From Streptomyces sp. LUP47B (GTDB lineage Bacteria > Actinomycetota > Actinomycetes > Streptomycetales > Streptomycetaceae), in assembly GCF_001746295.1 (NCBI RefSeq), contig NZ_MJAH01000020.1, positions 62,001 to 126,000 on the forward strand: a stretch of 64,000 nucleotides of DNA, in the 5' to 3' direction. This document shows, one piece after another, positions 8,391 to 17,362 of the stretch. The notes beneath the pieces were generated by a model. It was not told the origin of the DNA and did not search any database. It saw nothing but the letters and a program-made list of their open reading frames with translations. How positions within the stretch are numbered: position 1 is the stretch's first letter; the number at the start of each line of letters is the position of its first letter. The translations under genes were made by a program, and so were the position numbers.

Positions 8391-8904
8391 TGCGCCGGCC
8401 GGGCACGACGACTCGCCCGAGGGCGGACTGCGCAAGGTGGCCCGGGTGGTCCTGCTCGACCCCGAGGACCGCATCCTGCTCCTGCACGGCCACGAGCCGG
8501 ACGACCCGGCCGACGACTGGTGGTTCACACCTGGCGGCGGACTGGAGGGCGAGGAGACCCGTGAAGAGGCCGCGCTGAGGGAACTCGCCGAGGAGACCGG
8601 CATCACCGAGGTGGAACTCGGGCCGGTGCTCTGGCGGCGGACATGCTCGTTCCCGTTCGCGGGCCGTCGTTGGGACCAGGACGAGTGGTACTACCTGGCC
8701 CGTACGACGGTGACGGCCACCGGGGCCACGGCCCTGACCGAGCTCGAGCGGCGCAGTGTCGCCGGAGCGCGCTGGTGGACGTGTCAGGAACTGAGCCAGG
8801 CACATGAGACGGTGTATCCGACCAGACTCGCCGAGCTGCTGCGCAGGCTGCTCGACGAAGGTCCCCCGGCCGGGCCCGTGACCCTGGACACCGAAATCGT
8901 CTAG
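8380..8904 (+). CDS. NUDIX hydrolase
   Basis: 174-residue NUDIX protein. The NUDIX box is clear (GGGLEGEETREEAALRELAE followed by ETGI), with the Glu residues that bind the metal. Such enzymes cleave nucleoside diphosphates linked to another moiety; the substrate cannot be read from sequence. The GTG start at 8380 lies seven bases after GGAG and overlaps the end of sipZ by 11 bp, suggesting coupled translation. A longer N-terminus from an upstream codon is possible but unlikely. Confidence 0.88.
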   Translation: MPADAPAGHDDSPEGGLRKVARVVLLDPEDRILLLHGHEPDDPADDWWFTPGGGLEGEETREEAALRELAEETGITEVELGPVLWRRTCSFPFAGRRWDQDEWYYLARTTVTATGATALTELERRSVAGARWWTCQELSQAHETVYPTRLAELLRRLLDEGPPAGPVTLDTEIV

Positions 8905-8960
8905 GGGCTGACGGGACTGGCGCACAATGGTGGGATCGCACGGCTGAAGGGGAACATGCC

Positions 8961-9269
8961 ATGAGCGCCGAGGACCTCGAGAAGTACGAGACCGAGATGG
9001 AGCTCAAGCTCTACCGGGAGTACCGCGATGTCGTCGGTCTGTTCAAATACGTGATCGAGACCGAGCGGCGCTTCTACCTGACCAACGACTACGAGATGCA
9101 GGTGCACTCGGTCCAGGGCGAAGTGTTCTTCGAGGTGTCCATGGCGGATGCGTGGGTGTGGGACATGTATCGGCCGGCTCGCTTCGTGAAGCAGGTCCGG
9201 GTGTTGACGTTCAAGGACGTGAACATCGAGGAGTTGAACAAGAACGATCTGGAGTTGCCGGGCGGGTGA
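8961..9269 (+). CDS. DUF2469 family protein
   Basis: 102-residue acidic protein highly conserved across actinobacteria (SAEDLEKYETEMELKLYREY...). Its function is unknown. It has no signal peptide or membrane segment. A Shine-Dalgarno sequence AGGGGAA precedes the ATG, and a -10-like CACAAT sits about 35 bp upstream. The gene sits between the NUDIX gene and the yraN-comM-dprA block. Confidence 0.93.
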   Translation: MSAEDLEKYETEMELKLYREYRDVVGLFKYVIETERRFYLTNDYEMQVHSVQGEVFFEVSMADAWVWDMYRPARFVKQVRVLTFKDVNIEELNKNDLELPGG

Positions 9270-9370
9270 CCCTTGCGGGTGACCCGGTTTTCCACAACCG
9301 GTGAGTAGTCCACCAAGATCAACTCGGTGGACGGGATTGCGTGATCGTCGACACCGGAGGTGGTGCCGAC

Positions 9371-9733
9371 ATGAACGCACGCAGTGCACTCGGCAAGTAC
9401 GGCGAGAGTCTGGCAGCGAGGCGGCTGACCGAGGCCGGGATGACGGTCCTGGAGCGCAACTGGCGCTGTGGCAGGACGGGCGAGATCGACATCGTGGCGC
9501 GGGACGGCGAGGTCCTGGTCGTCTGCGAGGTCAAGACACGGCGGACGGGTGCCTTCGAGCACCCCATGGCCGCGGTGACCCCCGAGAAGGCGGAGCGCCT
9601 GCGTGGCCTCGCCGCCTGCTGGATCCACGCCCACGGAGGCGCGCCACCGGGAGGCGTCCGCATCGACCTGGTGGGCGTGGTCCTGCCGCAGCGCGGCGCG
9701 CCCGTCGTCGAGCATGCGCGGGGGGTGGCCTGA
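9371..9733 (+). CDS. YraN/UPF0102 family putative endonuclease
   Basis: 120-residue protein with the PD-(D/E)XK-like nuclease core GEIDIVARDG...VVCEVKTRR, in which Glu-Asp and the E-V-K triad resemble Holliday junction resolvase folds. The biochemical role is not settled for the family. The start is the ATG following GGAGG. It is followed one base later by the comM homologue and then dprA; this trio is conserved and points to DNA uptake or recombination. Confidence 0.92.
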   Translation: MNARSALGKYGESLAARRLTEAGMTVLERNWRCGRTGEIDIVARDGEVLVVCEVKTRRTGAFEHPMAAVTPEKAERLRGLAACWIHAHGGAPPGGVRIDLVGVVLPQRGAPVVEHARGVA

Positions 9734-9734
9734 G

Positions 9735-11360
9735 ATGGGTTTCGCTCGTACGTGCTCGGTGGCGCTGGTGGGCGTCGAGGGAGTCGTGGTCGAGGTCCAG
9801 GCGGACCTGGAGCCCGGGGTGGCGGCGTTCACGCTGGTGGGGTTGCCGGACAAGAGCTTGACGGAGAGCCGGGACCGGGTTCGGGCGGCCGTCGTGAACT
9901 CGGGTGGTGAATGGCCTCAGAAGAAGCTCACGGTGGGGCTCAGTCCCGCATCGGTGCCGAAGGCGGGTTCGGGATTCGACCTTGCGGTCGCGTGTGCCGT
10001 ACTGGGTGCCTCCGAGCGGATCGACCCGCGCGTGCTCGCCGACATCGTGATGATCGGAGAGCTGGGGCTGGACGGCCGGGTGCGGCCCGTTCGAGGCATC
10101 CTGCCCGCGGTACTGGCCGCGGCGGACGCCGGTTACGAGCAGGTCGTGGTGCCGGAGTGCGCGGCCGCCGAGGCTTCGCTGGTGCCCGGGGTCTCCGTGC
10201 TCGGCGTGCGCACCCTGCGGCAGCTGATCGCGGTCCTCGCGGACGAACCGGTGCCCGACGAGGAACCCGACGAGCCGGGCCGCCCCGATCCGCTCCTGGC
10301 CGGACTGCGGGTGCCGGGCACGGGCGCCGCCACCGGCATGCACAGCTCCGGAGCCGCGCAGCAGGACCACGGTCACGACCTGGCCGACGTCGTCGGTCAG
10401 AGCTCGGCGCGGACCGCGGTGGAGGTGGCGGCGGCCGGTGGCCACCACCTGTTCCTGGAGGGCCCGCCCGGCGCGGGCAAGACGATGCTCGCCGAGCGGC
10501 TGCCCGCGGTCCTGCCCCGGCTGGCACGGGAGGAGTCGCTCGAGGTGACGGCGGTGCACTCGGTCGCGGGTCTGCTGCCACCGGGCAAGCCCCTGATCGA
10601 CGTCGCCCCCTACTGCGCTCCGCACCACTCGGCCACCATGCAGGCCCTCGTCGGTGGCGGAGCCGGGGTGGCCCGTCCGGGTGCCGTCTCGCTGTCCCAT
10701 CGTGGGGTGCTGTTTCTCGACGAGACACCCGAGTTCACCAGCCGGGCCCTGGACGCGCTGCGGCAGCCGTTGGAGGCGGGGCACGTGGTGATCGCGCGCA
10801 GCGCGGGCGTCGTACGGTTCCCGGCGAAGTTCCTGATGGTGCTCGCCGCCAATCCGTGCCCGTGCGGTCGCTTCTCGCAGACCGACGACTTCTGCGAGTG
10901 TCCGCCCTCGGCGATCCGGCGCTACCAGGCCCGGCTCTCCGGTCCACTGCTCGACCGGGTCGACCTGCGGGTGCAGGTGGACCGGGTCACGCGCGACCAG
11001 CTTGCCGGACGCGGTGCCCGGGGTGAGTCGACCGCCGTGGTCGCCGACCGGGTCCGGGCCGCCAGGGAAAGGGCGGCGATGCGCTTCGCCGGCACCCCGT
11101 GGCGGACCAACAGCGACGTGCCCGGGCGCGAGCTGCGGAGCCGCTGGCACGCCGTGTCCGGGGCGATGGACGAGGCCGAGCGCAATCTGGAGCGGGGCGT
11201 CCTGACCGCCCGAGGGCTCGACCGCGTCCTGCGTGTCGCCTGGACGGTCGCGGACCTCGCCGGCCACGACCGTCCGGACGCGACGGACGTCGCCCTGGCG
11301 CTGCAACTGCGCACCGGAGTGCCCCGGGGAGTGCCCTTGGCCATCGGGGCGCTGACATGA
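9735..11360 (+). CDS. YifB/ComM family Mg-chelatase-like AAA+ ATPase
   Basis: 541-residue AAA+ protein. Residues 1-170 form the ChlI-like N-terminal domain (SVALVGVEGVVVEVQADLEPG...). Walker A is GPPGAGKTML, Walker B is VLFLDETPEF, and the C-terminal Mg-chelatase region follows, with a Cys cluster (NPCPCGRF...CECPP). ComM in Haemophilus is a helicase aiding branch migration during transformation. It starts one base after yraN and overlaps dprA by ATGA. Confidence 0.93.
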   Translation: MGFARTCSVALVGVEGVVVEVQADLEPGVAAFTLVGLPDKSLTESRDRVRAAVVNSGGEWPQKKLTVGLSPASVPKAGSGFDLAVACAVLGASERIDPRVLADIVMIGELGLDGRVRPVRGILPAVLAAADAGYEQVVVPECAAAEASLVPGVSVLGVRTLRQLIAVLADEPVPDEEPDEPGRPDPLLAGLRVPGTGAATGMHSSGAAQQDHGHDLADVVGQSSARTAVEVAAAGGHHLFLEGPPGAGKTMLAERLPAVLPRLAREESLEVTAVHSVAGLLPPGKPLIDVAPYCAPHHSATMQALVGGGAGVARPGAVSLSHRGVLFLDETPEFTSRALDALRQPLEAGHVVIARSAGVVRFPAKFLMVLAANPCPCGRFSQTDDFCECPPSAIRRYQARLSGPLLDRVDLRVQVDRVTRDQLAGRGARGESTAVVADRVRAARERAAMRFAGTPWRTNSDVPGRELRSRWHAVSGAMDEAERNLERGVLTARGLDRVLRVAWTVADLAGHDRPDATDVALALQLRTGVPRGVPLAIGALT

Positions 11361-12544
11361 CCGGCGACGGTATGACCCGCGACGGTATGACCGGCGACGA
11401 ACCCGACGGCGAGCTGCTCGACCGTGTCTTTCTGGCTCGGGTCGTCGAGCCCGGGGACGAGGTCGGGGGGCGGTGGATCCGGGAGTGGGGTGTGGCGGAG
11501 GTGGCCTCGCGGTTGCGGGGGTCCGGGGAGCCGTTGCCCGGGATGACTGAGAAGCGGTGGAGCGGGTTGCGGGCCAGGGCTCGGGTGGCCGACCCCCGCC
11601 GGGATCTGGCGGTCGCGTACGAGGCCGGTGCGCGCTTCGTCGTCCCCGGGAGCGCCGAGTGGCCGGGGCAGCTCGACGATCTCGGAGACGCGCGGCCGAT
11701 CGGACTGTGGGTGCGGGGGCTGCCCAGCCTGCGGATGTGGGCGTTGCGGTCCGTCGCCCTCGTGGGGGCCCGCGCCTGTACCGAGTACGGGGCTCACATG
11801 GCGGCCACCCTCGGCACCGGGCTCGCCGAGCGTGGCTGGGTCGTCGTGTCGGGCGGGGCGTACGGGGTCGACGGCGCCGCCCACCGTGGTGCTCTCGGTG
11901 CGGGCGGCGCCACCGTGGCGGTCCTGGCCTGCGGGGTCGACCGGCCCTACCCACGCGGACATACCCAGTTGATCAACAGGATCGCGGAACAGGGGCTGGT
12001 GATCGGGGAGTTGCCGCCCGGCGATCATCCGACGCCCAGCAGGTTCGTGCTGCGCAACAGGGTGATCGCGGCTCTCACCCGGGGCACCGTGGTCGTCGAG
12101 GCCGCCCTCCGCAGCGGCTCGCTGGTCACCGCCCGCGCGGCACAGCGGTTGGGCCGTCACACGATAGGAGTGCCCGGGCCGGCCACCAGCAGCCTGTCGG
12201 CCGGAGTGCACGAGCTGCTGCGCGGGGACGCCGCGCTGGTCACGGACGCGGCGGAAGTCGTTGAGCTGGTCGGCGACATGGGGGAGCTGGCTCCGGACCG
12301 GCGCGGGCCCGTGCTGCCGCGCGATCTGCTGGCCCCTGCGGCACGCAGGGTGCTGTCCGCGCTGCCCGGCCGACGGGAGGCCGGTGTGGAGGAGATCGCG
12401 CGCGGTGCGCAGACGACGCGGGACGACGCCGTCGCGAGACTGTACGAACTCCGTGCACTGGGTTACGTCGAACGACACGGCGACAGCTGGAAGTTGACAC
12501 GCCAGGCGATGACCTCCGTCCGAGGCGGTCGCGGCCCGTGCTGA
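11357..12544 (+). CDS. dprA: DNA processing protein DprA
   Basis: 395-residue DprA/Smf protein that loads RecA on incoming single-stranded DNA. The Rossmann-fold core shows VALVGARACTEYG and VSGGAYGVDGAAHRGAL, plus the C-terminal winged helix (LPGRREAGVEEIARGAQTTR). A repeated N-terminus (MTGDGMTRDGMTGDE) has three possible ATG starts; the first overlaps the comM stop (ATGA) and is preferred. It ends the yraN-comM-dprA unit. Confidence 0.95.
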   Translation: MTGDGMTRDGMTGDEPDGELLDRVFLARVVEPGDEVGGRWIREWGVAEVASRLRGSGEPLPGMTEKRWSGLRARARVADPRRDLAVAYEAGARFVVPGSAEWPGQLDDLGDARPIGLWVRGLPSLRMWALRSVALVGARACTEYGAHMAATLGTGLAERGWVVVSGGAYGVDGAAHRGALGAGGATVAVLACGVDRPYPRGHTQLINRIAEQGLVIGELPPGDHPTPSRFVLRNRVIAALTRGTVVVEAALRSGSLVTARAAQRLGRHTIGVPGPATSSLSAGVHELLRGDAALVTDAAEVVELVGDMGELAPDRRGPVLPRDLLAPAARRVLSALPGRREAGVEEIARGAQTTRDDAVARLYELRALGYVERHGDSWKLTRQAMTSVRGGRGPC

Positions 12545-12787
12545 CCGAGCGTGTTCGGCCGTCCGGGCGAAGCCCGAAACCCTTGTGATTTACCGCAGTT
12601 GGAGTGTTCTGGTGATCACACAGGGTGACAGTCATGCCCCGGGGGAGCGGTCAGCGGAACGCATCTGCGCATGCACCCGGCCACGTTGTTTGCGCACTGC
12701 GACTCTTCAGTCACGCTACGCTCACGGGGATTCCGACGCACTTCACGTACATCGCGTACTTCACGGCAGAACGGCACAAGGCGACGA

Positions 12788-13630
12788 ATGCCCCAGCACA
12801 CCTCCGGGTCCGACCGGGCGGCGATCCCCCCAGCCGCCCGTGACGGTGGCAGCGTGCGGCCGCCCGCTCCCTCGACGCTCGACGAGCTGTGGCGGTCGTA
12901 CAAGGCGACGGGGGACGAGCGGCTGCGTGAGCAGCTGATCCTGCACTACTCGCCGCTCGTGAAGTACGTGGCCGGGCGGGTGAGCGTCGGGCTGCCGCCC
13001 AATGTCGAGCAGGCGGACTTCGTGTCCTCGGGGGTCTTCGGGCTCATCGACGCGATCGAGAAGTTCGACATCGACCGGGAGATCAAGTTCGAGACGTACG
13101 CGATCACCCGGATCCGGGGAGCGATGATCGACGAACTGCGGGCGCTGGACTGGATCCCGCGGTCGGTGCGGCAGAAGGCGCGCAACGTCGAGCGGGCCTA
13201 CGCGACGCTGGAGGCACGGCTCAGGCGGACGCCCACGGAGGGGGAGGTCGCCGGCGAGCTGGGGATCGCGGTCGACGATCTCCATGCGGTCTTCAGCCAG
13301 TTGTCGCTGGCCAACGTGGTGGCGCTGGAGGAGCTGCTGCACGTCGGCGGCGAGGGCGGCGACCGGCTGAGCCTCATGGACACCCTGGAGGACACCGCCG
13401 CGGACAACCCCGTGGAGGTCGCCGAGGACCGGGAGCTCAGACGGTTCTTGGCGCGGGCCATCAACACCCTGCCCGAGCGCGAGAAGACCGTCGTCACCCT
13501 GTACTACTACGAGGGGCTCACCCTCGCGGAGATCGGGAACGTCCTGGGCGTGACCGAGAGCCGGGTCAGTCAGATCCACACCAAGTCCGTGCTGCAACTG
13601 CGGGCCAAGCTGGCCAGTTTCGGTCGCTGA
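12788..13630 (+). CDS. whiG: RNA polymerase sigma factor WhiG
   Basis: 280-residue sigma-28 (FliA/WhiG) family factor that commits Streptomyces aerial hyphae to sporulation. Sigma region 2 (EQLILHYSPLVKYVAGRV...FGLIDAIEKFD), region 3 and region 4 (LPEREKTVVTLYYYEGLTLA) are complete, with the helix-turn-helix LAEIGNVLGVTESRVSQIH. The length and N-terminus (MPQHTSGSDRAA) fit WhiG. The 243-bp upstream region contains the palindrome GTGATCAC (12612-12619), of unknown meaning. Confidence 0.97.
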   Translation: MPQHTSGSDRAAIPPAARDGGSVRPPAPSTLDELWRSYKATGDERLREQLILHYSPLVKYVAGRVSVGLPPNVEQADFVSSGVFGLIDAIEKFDIDREIKFETYAITRIRGAMIDELRALDWIPRSVRQKARNVERAYATLEARLRRTPTEGEVAGELGIAVDDLHAVFSQLSLANVVALEELLHVGGEGGDRLSLMDTLEDTAADNPVEVAEDRELRRFLARAINTLPEREKTVVTLYYYEGLTLAEIGNVLGVTESRVSQIHTKSVLQLRAKLASFGR

Positions 13631-13698
13631 CCTGGCCGAACGGCGTCTCGGTCACGGCCGGCCGGGTGGAGTGACTCCCGTCCGCGGTGGTGCGTCCG

Positions 13699-13704
13699 TA
13701 CAGT
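13699..13704 (+). promoter_or_regulatory. Candidate -10 box, leaderless TetR gene
   Basis: TACAGT ends seven bases before GTG 13712, the typical leaderless arrangement. It also argues against the in-frame GTG at 13703, which lies inside the box. Confidence 0.45.
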
Positions 13705-13711
13705 GGTTGAC

Positions 13712-14293
13712 GTGCCAAGGATTCGAGCGGCCTCCGTGGCCGAGCACCGGTCGATGCAGCGAGCCGCCCTGCTGGACGCGGCTCGCTCTCTGCTGTCCGA
13801 GGGCGGGACGGAGGCGCTGACCTTCCCGGCTCTCGCCGAGCGGACGGGGCTCGCGCGCTCGTCCGTGTACGAGTACTTCCGGTCACGGGCCGCCGTCGTC
13901 GAGGAACTGTGCGCCGTCGACTTCCCTGTCTGGGCCGCGGAGGTCTCGGCGGCGATGGACGCGGCGGAGGACCCCGCGGCCAGGGTCGAGGCGTATGTGC
14001 GGCAGCAGCTGGCGCTGGTGGGGGACCGGCGGCACCGGGCTGTCGTGGCCATCTCCGCGAGTGAGCTGGACGCGGGAGCCCGGGAGAAGATCCGGGCGGC
14101 GCACGGCGGGCTGGTGGCGATGATCGTCGAGGCGCTCGGCGAGATGGGACATGAAGAGCCCCGGCTGGCGGCGATGTTGGTGCAGGGGGTGGTGGACGCG
14201 GCCGTGCGGAGGATCGAGCTGGGGGCCGCGGAGGAGCCGCCCGTGATCACCGAGGCCGCGGTTTCCATGGCGCTGCGGGGTGTGCGGGGCTGA
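13712..14293 (+). CDS. TetR family transcriptional regulator
   Basis: 193-residue TetR regulator. The N-terminal DNA-binding domain (RAALLDAARSLLSEGG...FPALAERTGLARSSVYEYF) is canonical; the ligand-binding C-terminal half is Ala/Glu-rich and gives no hint of the effector. The GTG at 13712 is preferred because a TACAGT box lies seven bases upstream. It sits alone between whiG and a convergent peptidase gene, so no target is obvious. Confidence 0.88.
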   Translation: MPRIRAASVAEHRSMQRAALLDAARSLLSEGGTEALTFPALAERTGLARSSVYEYFRSRAAVVEELCAVDFPVWAAEVSAAMDAAEDPAARVEAYVRQQLALVGDRRHRAVVAISASELDAGAREKIRAAHGGLVAMIVEALGEMGHEEPRLAAMLVQGVVDAAVRRIELGAAEEPPVITEAAVSMALRGVRG

Positions 14294-14384
14294 CGCCGGG
14301 TGGGCGTGGCTTCGCCTGCCCGCTCCTGCGGCGTGCCGCCCCCGTGGGTCGGGAGCCGGCCCGAGCGGCTGCTGCCCGCGGTCA

Positions 14385-14975
14385 TCAGGGCAGCGGGACG
14401 TCCAGTACCGGAAGCAGTCTCGACGGACCCCTGCGCAGCAGCCACGGCGGGAGCAGCGACAGCGGATCCAGGTAGGCCTCGCCCCTGCGCAGGCCCCAGT
14501 GCACGCATGCGGTCGTGCAGTGGGAGCCCGTCGGTTCGACCGCGCCCACCACCTCGCCCGCCGCCACCTCTGCGCCCTTCTCCACCGACGCCGTCACCGG
14601 TTCGTAGGTCGTTCGAAGGTCCGTTCCCGTCAGTTCCACCGAGACCACCCCCTTGCCCGCCACCCGCCCCGCGAAGGACACCCGGCCCGGCGCCACCGCT
14701 CGTACCGGGCTTCCGGGAGGGGCCGCCAGGTCCACGCCCCGGTGGCCACGGCCGTACACCGTCGCCGGGGGCTCCCAGCCGCGCAGAACCGTCGGACGGG
14801 CGCCCACGGGCCAGCTGCGGCCGATCGCCGGGACCGACGTGTCCGTGGCCGCCGGGGTGAGAAAGGCCGGCCGGGGTGTGGACGTCGGCGCCGTCAACAG
14901 CAGCACAAACCCCAGCACCAGCCACGTACCGCATCGCCCGTATCGCTTCGCTCGCATGCGGAAACCGTCCCGCAT
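14385..14975 (-). CDS. Secreted M23 (LytM-like) metallopeptidase
   Basis: About 196 residues. The N-terminus has a basic start and hydrophobic signal segment (CGTWLVLGFVLLLTAP). The M23 fold follows with GHRGVDLAAPPGSPVRA (zinc ligands His and Asp) and a second His in CVHWGLRRGEAYLDP. The family cleaves peptidoglycan cross-links, but the usual HXH is reduced to VHWG, as in many actinobacterial proteins. Starts at 14975 or 14957 are both possible. It lies just upstream of and divergent from rpsB. Confidence 0.85.
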   Translation of the reverse strand: MRDGFRMRAKRYGRCGTWLVLGFVLLLTAPTSTPRPAFLTPAATDTSVPAIGRSWPVGARPTVLRGWEPPATVYGRGHRGVDLAAPPGSPVRAVAPGRVSFAGRVAGKGVVSVELTGTDLRTTYEPVTASVEKGAEVAAGEVVGAVEPTGSHCTTACVHWGLRRGEAYLDPLSLLPPWLLRRGPSRLLPVLDVPLP

Positions 14976-15229
14976 CCGCCCCCGCCAAGGCCGGGACCTG
15001 TGGACTACTCCCGGGTTGTGGACATCGGCGTCACCCGGTACCTCGCGGGTCCCGTACACTTCTTCTGGCGATCCGGGTCACCGGGTCGACTTCGCACGCC
15101 CCGACATCAGGCCCTCACAGAGCCGGTGTCAGCGCCTCTCGGTCCCTAGTGGCAAGGCGCATCGCGGGCGTCAGGCGCGAGTGCCATCCGGCGCGCGCGG
15201 CACAACCGAGAACACCAAGGAGAACGGCC

Positions 15230-16180
15230 ATGGCCGTCGTCACGATGCGGGAGCTGCTGGAAAGCGGCGTCCACTTCGGTCACCAGACCCGTCGTTGGAA
15301 CCCGAAGATGAAGCGGTTCATCTTCACGGAGCGCAACGGCATCTACATCATCGACCTGCTCCAGTCGCTGTCGTACATCGACCGCGCCTACGAGTTCGTC
15401 AAGGAGACCGTCGCCCACGGCGGCACGGTCATGTTCGTCGGCACGAAGAAGCAGGCGCAGGAGGCCATCGCCGAGCAGGCCACCCGCGTCGGCATGCCCT
15501 ACGTCAACCAGCGCTGGCTGGGCGGCATGCTCACCAACTTCTCGACCGTCTACAAGCGTCTGCAGCGCCTCAAGGAGCTCGAGCAGATCGACTTCGAGGA
15601 CGTCGCCGCGTCGGGTCTGACCAAGAAGGAGCTTCTCGTGCTCTCGCGCGAGAAGGCCAAGCTGGAGAAGACCCTCGGTGGTATCCGCGAGATGCAGAAG
15701 GTGCCCAGCGCCGTCTGGATCGTGGACACCAAGAAGGAGCACATCGCGGTCGGCGAGGCCCGGAAGCTCAACATCCCGGTCGTCGCCATCCTCGACACCA
15801 ACTGCGACCCCGACGAGGTCGACTACAAGATCCCGGGCAACGACGACGCGATCCGCTCCGTCACCCTGCTCACCCGCGTGATCGCCGACGCCGTCGCCGA
15901 GGGGCTCATCTCCCGCTCGCGCGTCGCCACCGGTGACAAGGGCGAGAAGGCCGCGGGCGAGCCGCTCGCCGAGTGGGAGCGCGACCTGCTCGAGGGTGGC
16001 GAGAAGAAGGCCGAGGAGGCTCCCGCCGAGGCCGCTCCGGCCGCGGAGGCCACCGAGGCTCCTGCTGCCGAGGCCCCCGCCGCCGAGACCGAGGCCCCGG
16101 CCGAGGCCCCGGTTGAGGCGCCCGCTGCCGAGGCTCCCGCCGCCGAGGCCGCTCCGGCCGCGGACGCCGAGCAGGCCTGA
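15230..16180 (+). CDS. rpsB: 30S ribosomal protein S2
   Basis: 316-residue S2. The first roughly 250 residues are the conserved core (AVVTMRELLESGVHFGHQTR...). The last 60 or so are a low-complexity Ala/Pro/Glu tail, making the protein longer than most bacterial S2. AAGGAG precedes the ATG. A -10-like TACACT lies at 15055-15060, leaving a leader of about 165 nt. It is followed by a large hairpin and tsf, the classical rpsB-tsf pair. Confidence 0.98.
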   Translation: MAVVTMRELLESGVHFGHQTRRWNPKMKRFIFTERNGIYIIDLLQSLSYIDRAYEFVKETVAHGGTVMFVGTKKQAQEAIAEQATRVGMPYVNQRWLGGMLTNFSTVYKRLQRLKELEQIDFEDVAASGLTKKELLVLSREKAKLEKTLGGIREMQKVPSAVWIVDTKKEHIAVGEARKLNIPVVAILDTNCDPDEVDYKIPGNDDAIRSVTLLTRVIADAVAEGLISRSRVATGDKGEKAAGEPLAEWERDLLEGGEKKAEEAPAEAAPAAEATEAPAAEAPAAETEAPAEAPVEAPAAEAPAAEAAPAADAEQA

Positions 16181-16194
16181 TCCGTCAGCGTCAG

Positions 16195-16242
16195 GGGTGA
16201 CGGCGGGAGCGGGGGCATGAACTCCGCTCCCGCCGTTCACCC
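16195..16242 (+). terminator. rpsB-tsf intergenic hairpin (attenuator candidate)
   Basis: An 18-bp GC-rich stem with one bulged base (16195-16212 pairing with 16224-16242) and an 11-nt loop. There is no U tract. It lies immediately after rpsB and before tsf, a place where partial termination would set the S2 to EF-Ts ratio. Confidence 0.7.
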
Positions 16243-16337
16243 GTAGGTCAGCGGAGAGTCGGCGGCCCCGGCTACATAGGGGCCGTAGACCCCGTAGATC
16301 TTCGATCTTCCAGACTTCGAGAAAGATTCACAGACTC

Positions 16338-17174
16338 ATGGCGAACTACACCGCCGCCGACGTCAAGAAGCTCCGTGAGCTCACGGGCGCCGGCATGATG
16401 GACTGCAAGAAGGCGCTGGACGAGGCCGCGGGCGACGTCGAGAAGGCTGTCGAGGCGCTTCGGATCAAGGGCCAGAAGGGCGTCGCCAAGCGCGAGGGCC
16501 GCTCCGCCGAGAACGGCGCCGTGGTCTCGATCATCGCCGACGACAACTCCTCCGGCGTCCTCGTCGAGCTCAAGTGCGAGACGGACTTCGTCGCCAAGGG
16601 CGAGAAGTTCCAGTCCGTCGCCAACACGATCGCCGAGCACGTCGCCAAGACCTCCCCGGCCGACCTGGAGGCGCTGCTCGCCTCCGAGATCGAGGCCGGC
16701 AAGACCGTCCAGGCGTTCGTGGACGAGGCCAACGCCAACCTGGGCGAGAAGATCGTCCTGGACCGCTTCGCGGTGTTCGCCGACGGCTTCGTGACGGCGT
16801 ACATGCACCGCACGATGCCCGACCTGCCCCCGCAGATCGGTGTCCTCGTCGAGCTGGACAAGCCCAACGCCGAGGTCGCGCGCGGTGTCGCCCAGCACAT
16901 CGCCGCCTTCGCGCCGAAGTACCTCTCCAAGGAGGACGTGCCGGCCGAGGTCGTCGAGTCCGAGCGTCGCGTCGCCGAGGAGACCACCCGCGCCGAGGGC
17001 AAGCCCGAGGCCGCCCTGCCGAAGATCGTCGAGGGTCGCCTCAACGGCTTCTTCAAGGACGCCACGCTGCTCGGTCAGCCGTACGCGCTCGACAACAAGA
17101 AGTCGGTCCAGAAGGTTCTGGACGAGGCCGGTGTCACCCTGAAGCGCTTCACGCGCATCAAGGTCGGCATCTGA
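16338..17174 (+). CDS. tsf: Translation elongation factor Ts
   Basis: 278-residue EF-Ts, the nucleotide exchange factor for EF-Tu. The UBA-like N-terminus (VKKLRELTGAGMMDCKKAL), the TDFVAKGEKF motif and the dimerisation core are all present. The start is an ATG with GAAAGA upstream. It lies between two hairpin-containing spacers in rpsB-tsf-pyrH-frr. Confidence 0.98.
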   Translation: MANYTAADVKKLRELTGAGMMDCKKALDEAAGDVEKAVEALRIKGQKGVAKREGRSAENGAVVSIIADDNSSGVLVELKCETDFVAKGEKFQSVANTIAEHVAKTSPADLEALLASEIEAGKTVQAFVDEANANLGEKIVLDRFAVFADGFVTAYMHRTMPDLPPQIGVLVELDKPNAEVARGVAQHIAAFAPKYLSKEDVPAEVVESERRVAEETTRAEGKPEAALPKIVEGRLNGFFKDATLLGQPYALDNKKSVQKVLDEAGVTLKRFTRIKVGI

Positions 17175-17231
17175 GTCCGTACCGCGAGCGACGCGCGGGC
17201 CCTATAGGGTCGTCAGCAGTCGTCCGGTACG

Positions 17232-17253
17232 CCGCCACGCACGCGCGTGGCGG
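17232..17253 (+). terminator. Hairpin downstream of tsf
   Basis: Perfect 9-bp stem, CCGCCACGC at 17232-17240 and GCGTGGCGG at 17245-17253, with the 4-nt loop ACGC. It lies 57 bp after the tsf stop and is likely the terminator of rpsB-tsf. Confidence 0.65.
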
Positions 17254-17274
17254 ACGACAGCAGATCTGACGAGG

Positions 17275-17324
17275 AGGCCATTGCCGCGCATGGGATGCGA
17301 ACCAGTTCCCACCGGCAATGGCCT
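17275..17324 (+). promoter_or_regulatory. Nested stem-loop in the pyrH leader
   Basis: Perfect 12-bp inverted repeat, AGGCCATTGCCG at 17275-17286 and CGGCAATGGCCT at 17313-17324, enclosing a second small hairpin CGCAT-GGG-ATGCG (17287-17299). The right arm contains an ATG (17318) in frame with pyrH. It could be a terminator, an attenuator or a translational control element; sequence alone cannot decide. Confidence 0.55.
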
Positions 17325-17362
17325 TCTTCGTATGTGCAACAGGTGAAAGAGGCGGGATCCCC

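Noticed and set aside
9531..11954. Long minus-strand open frame opposite yraN, comM and dprA
   Set aside because: No domain is visible, composition is that of a shadow frame, and the plus-strand genes have clear motifs.
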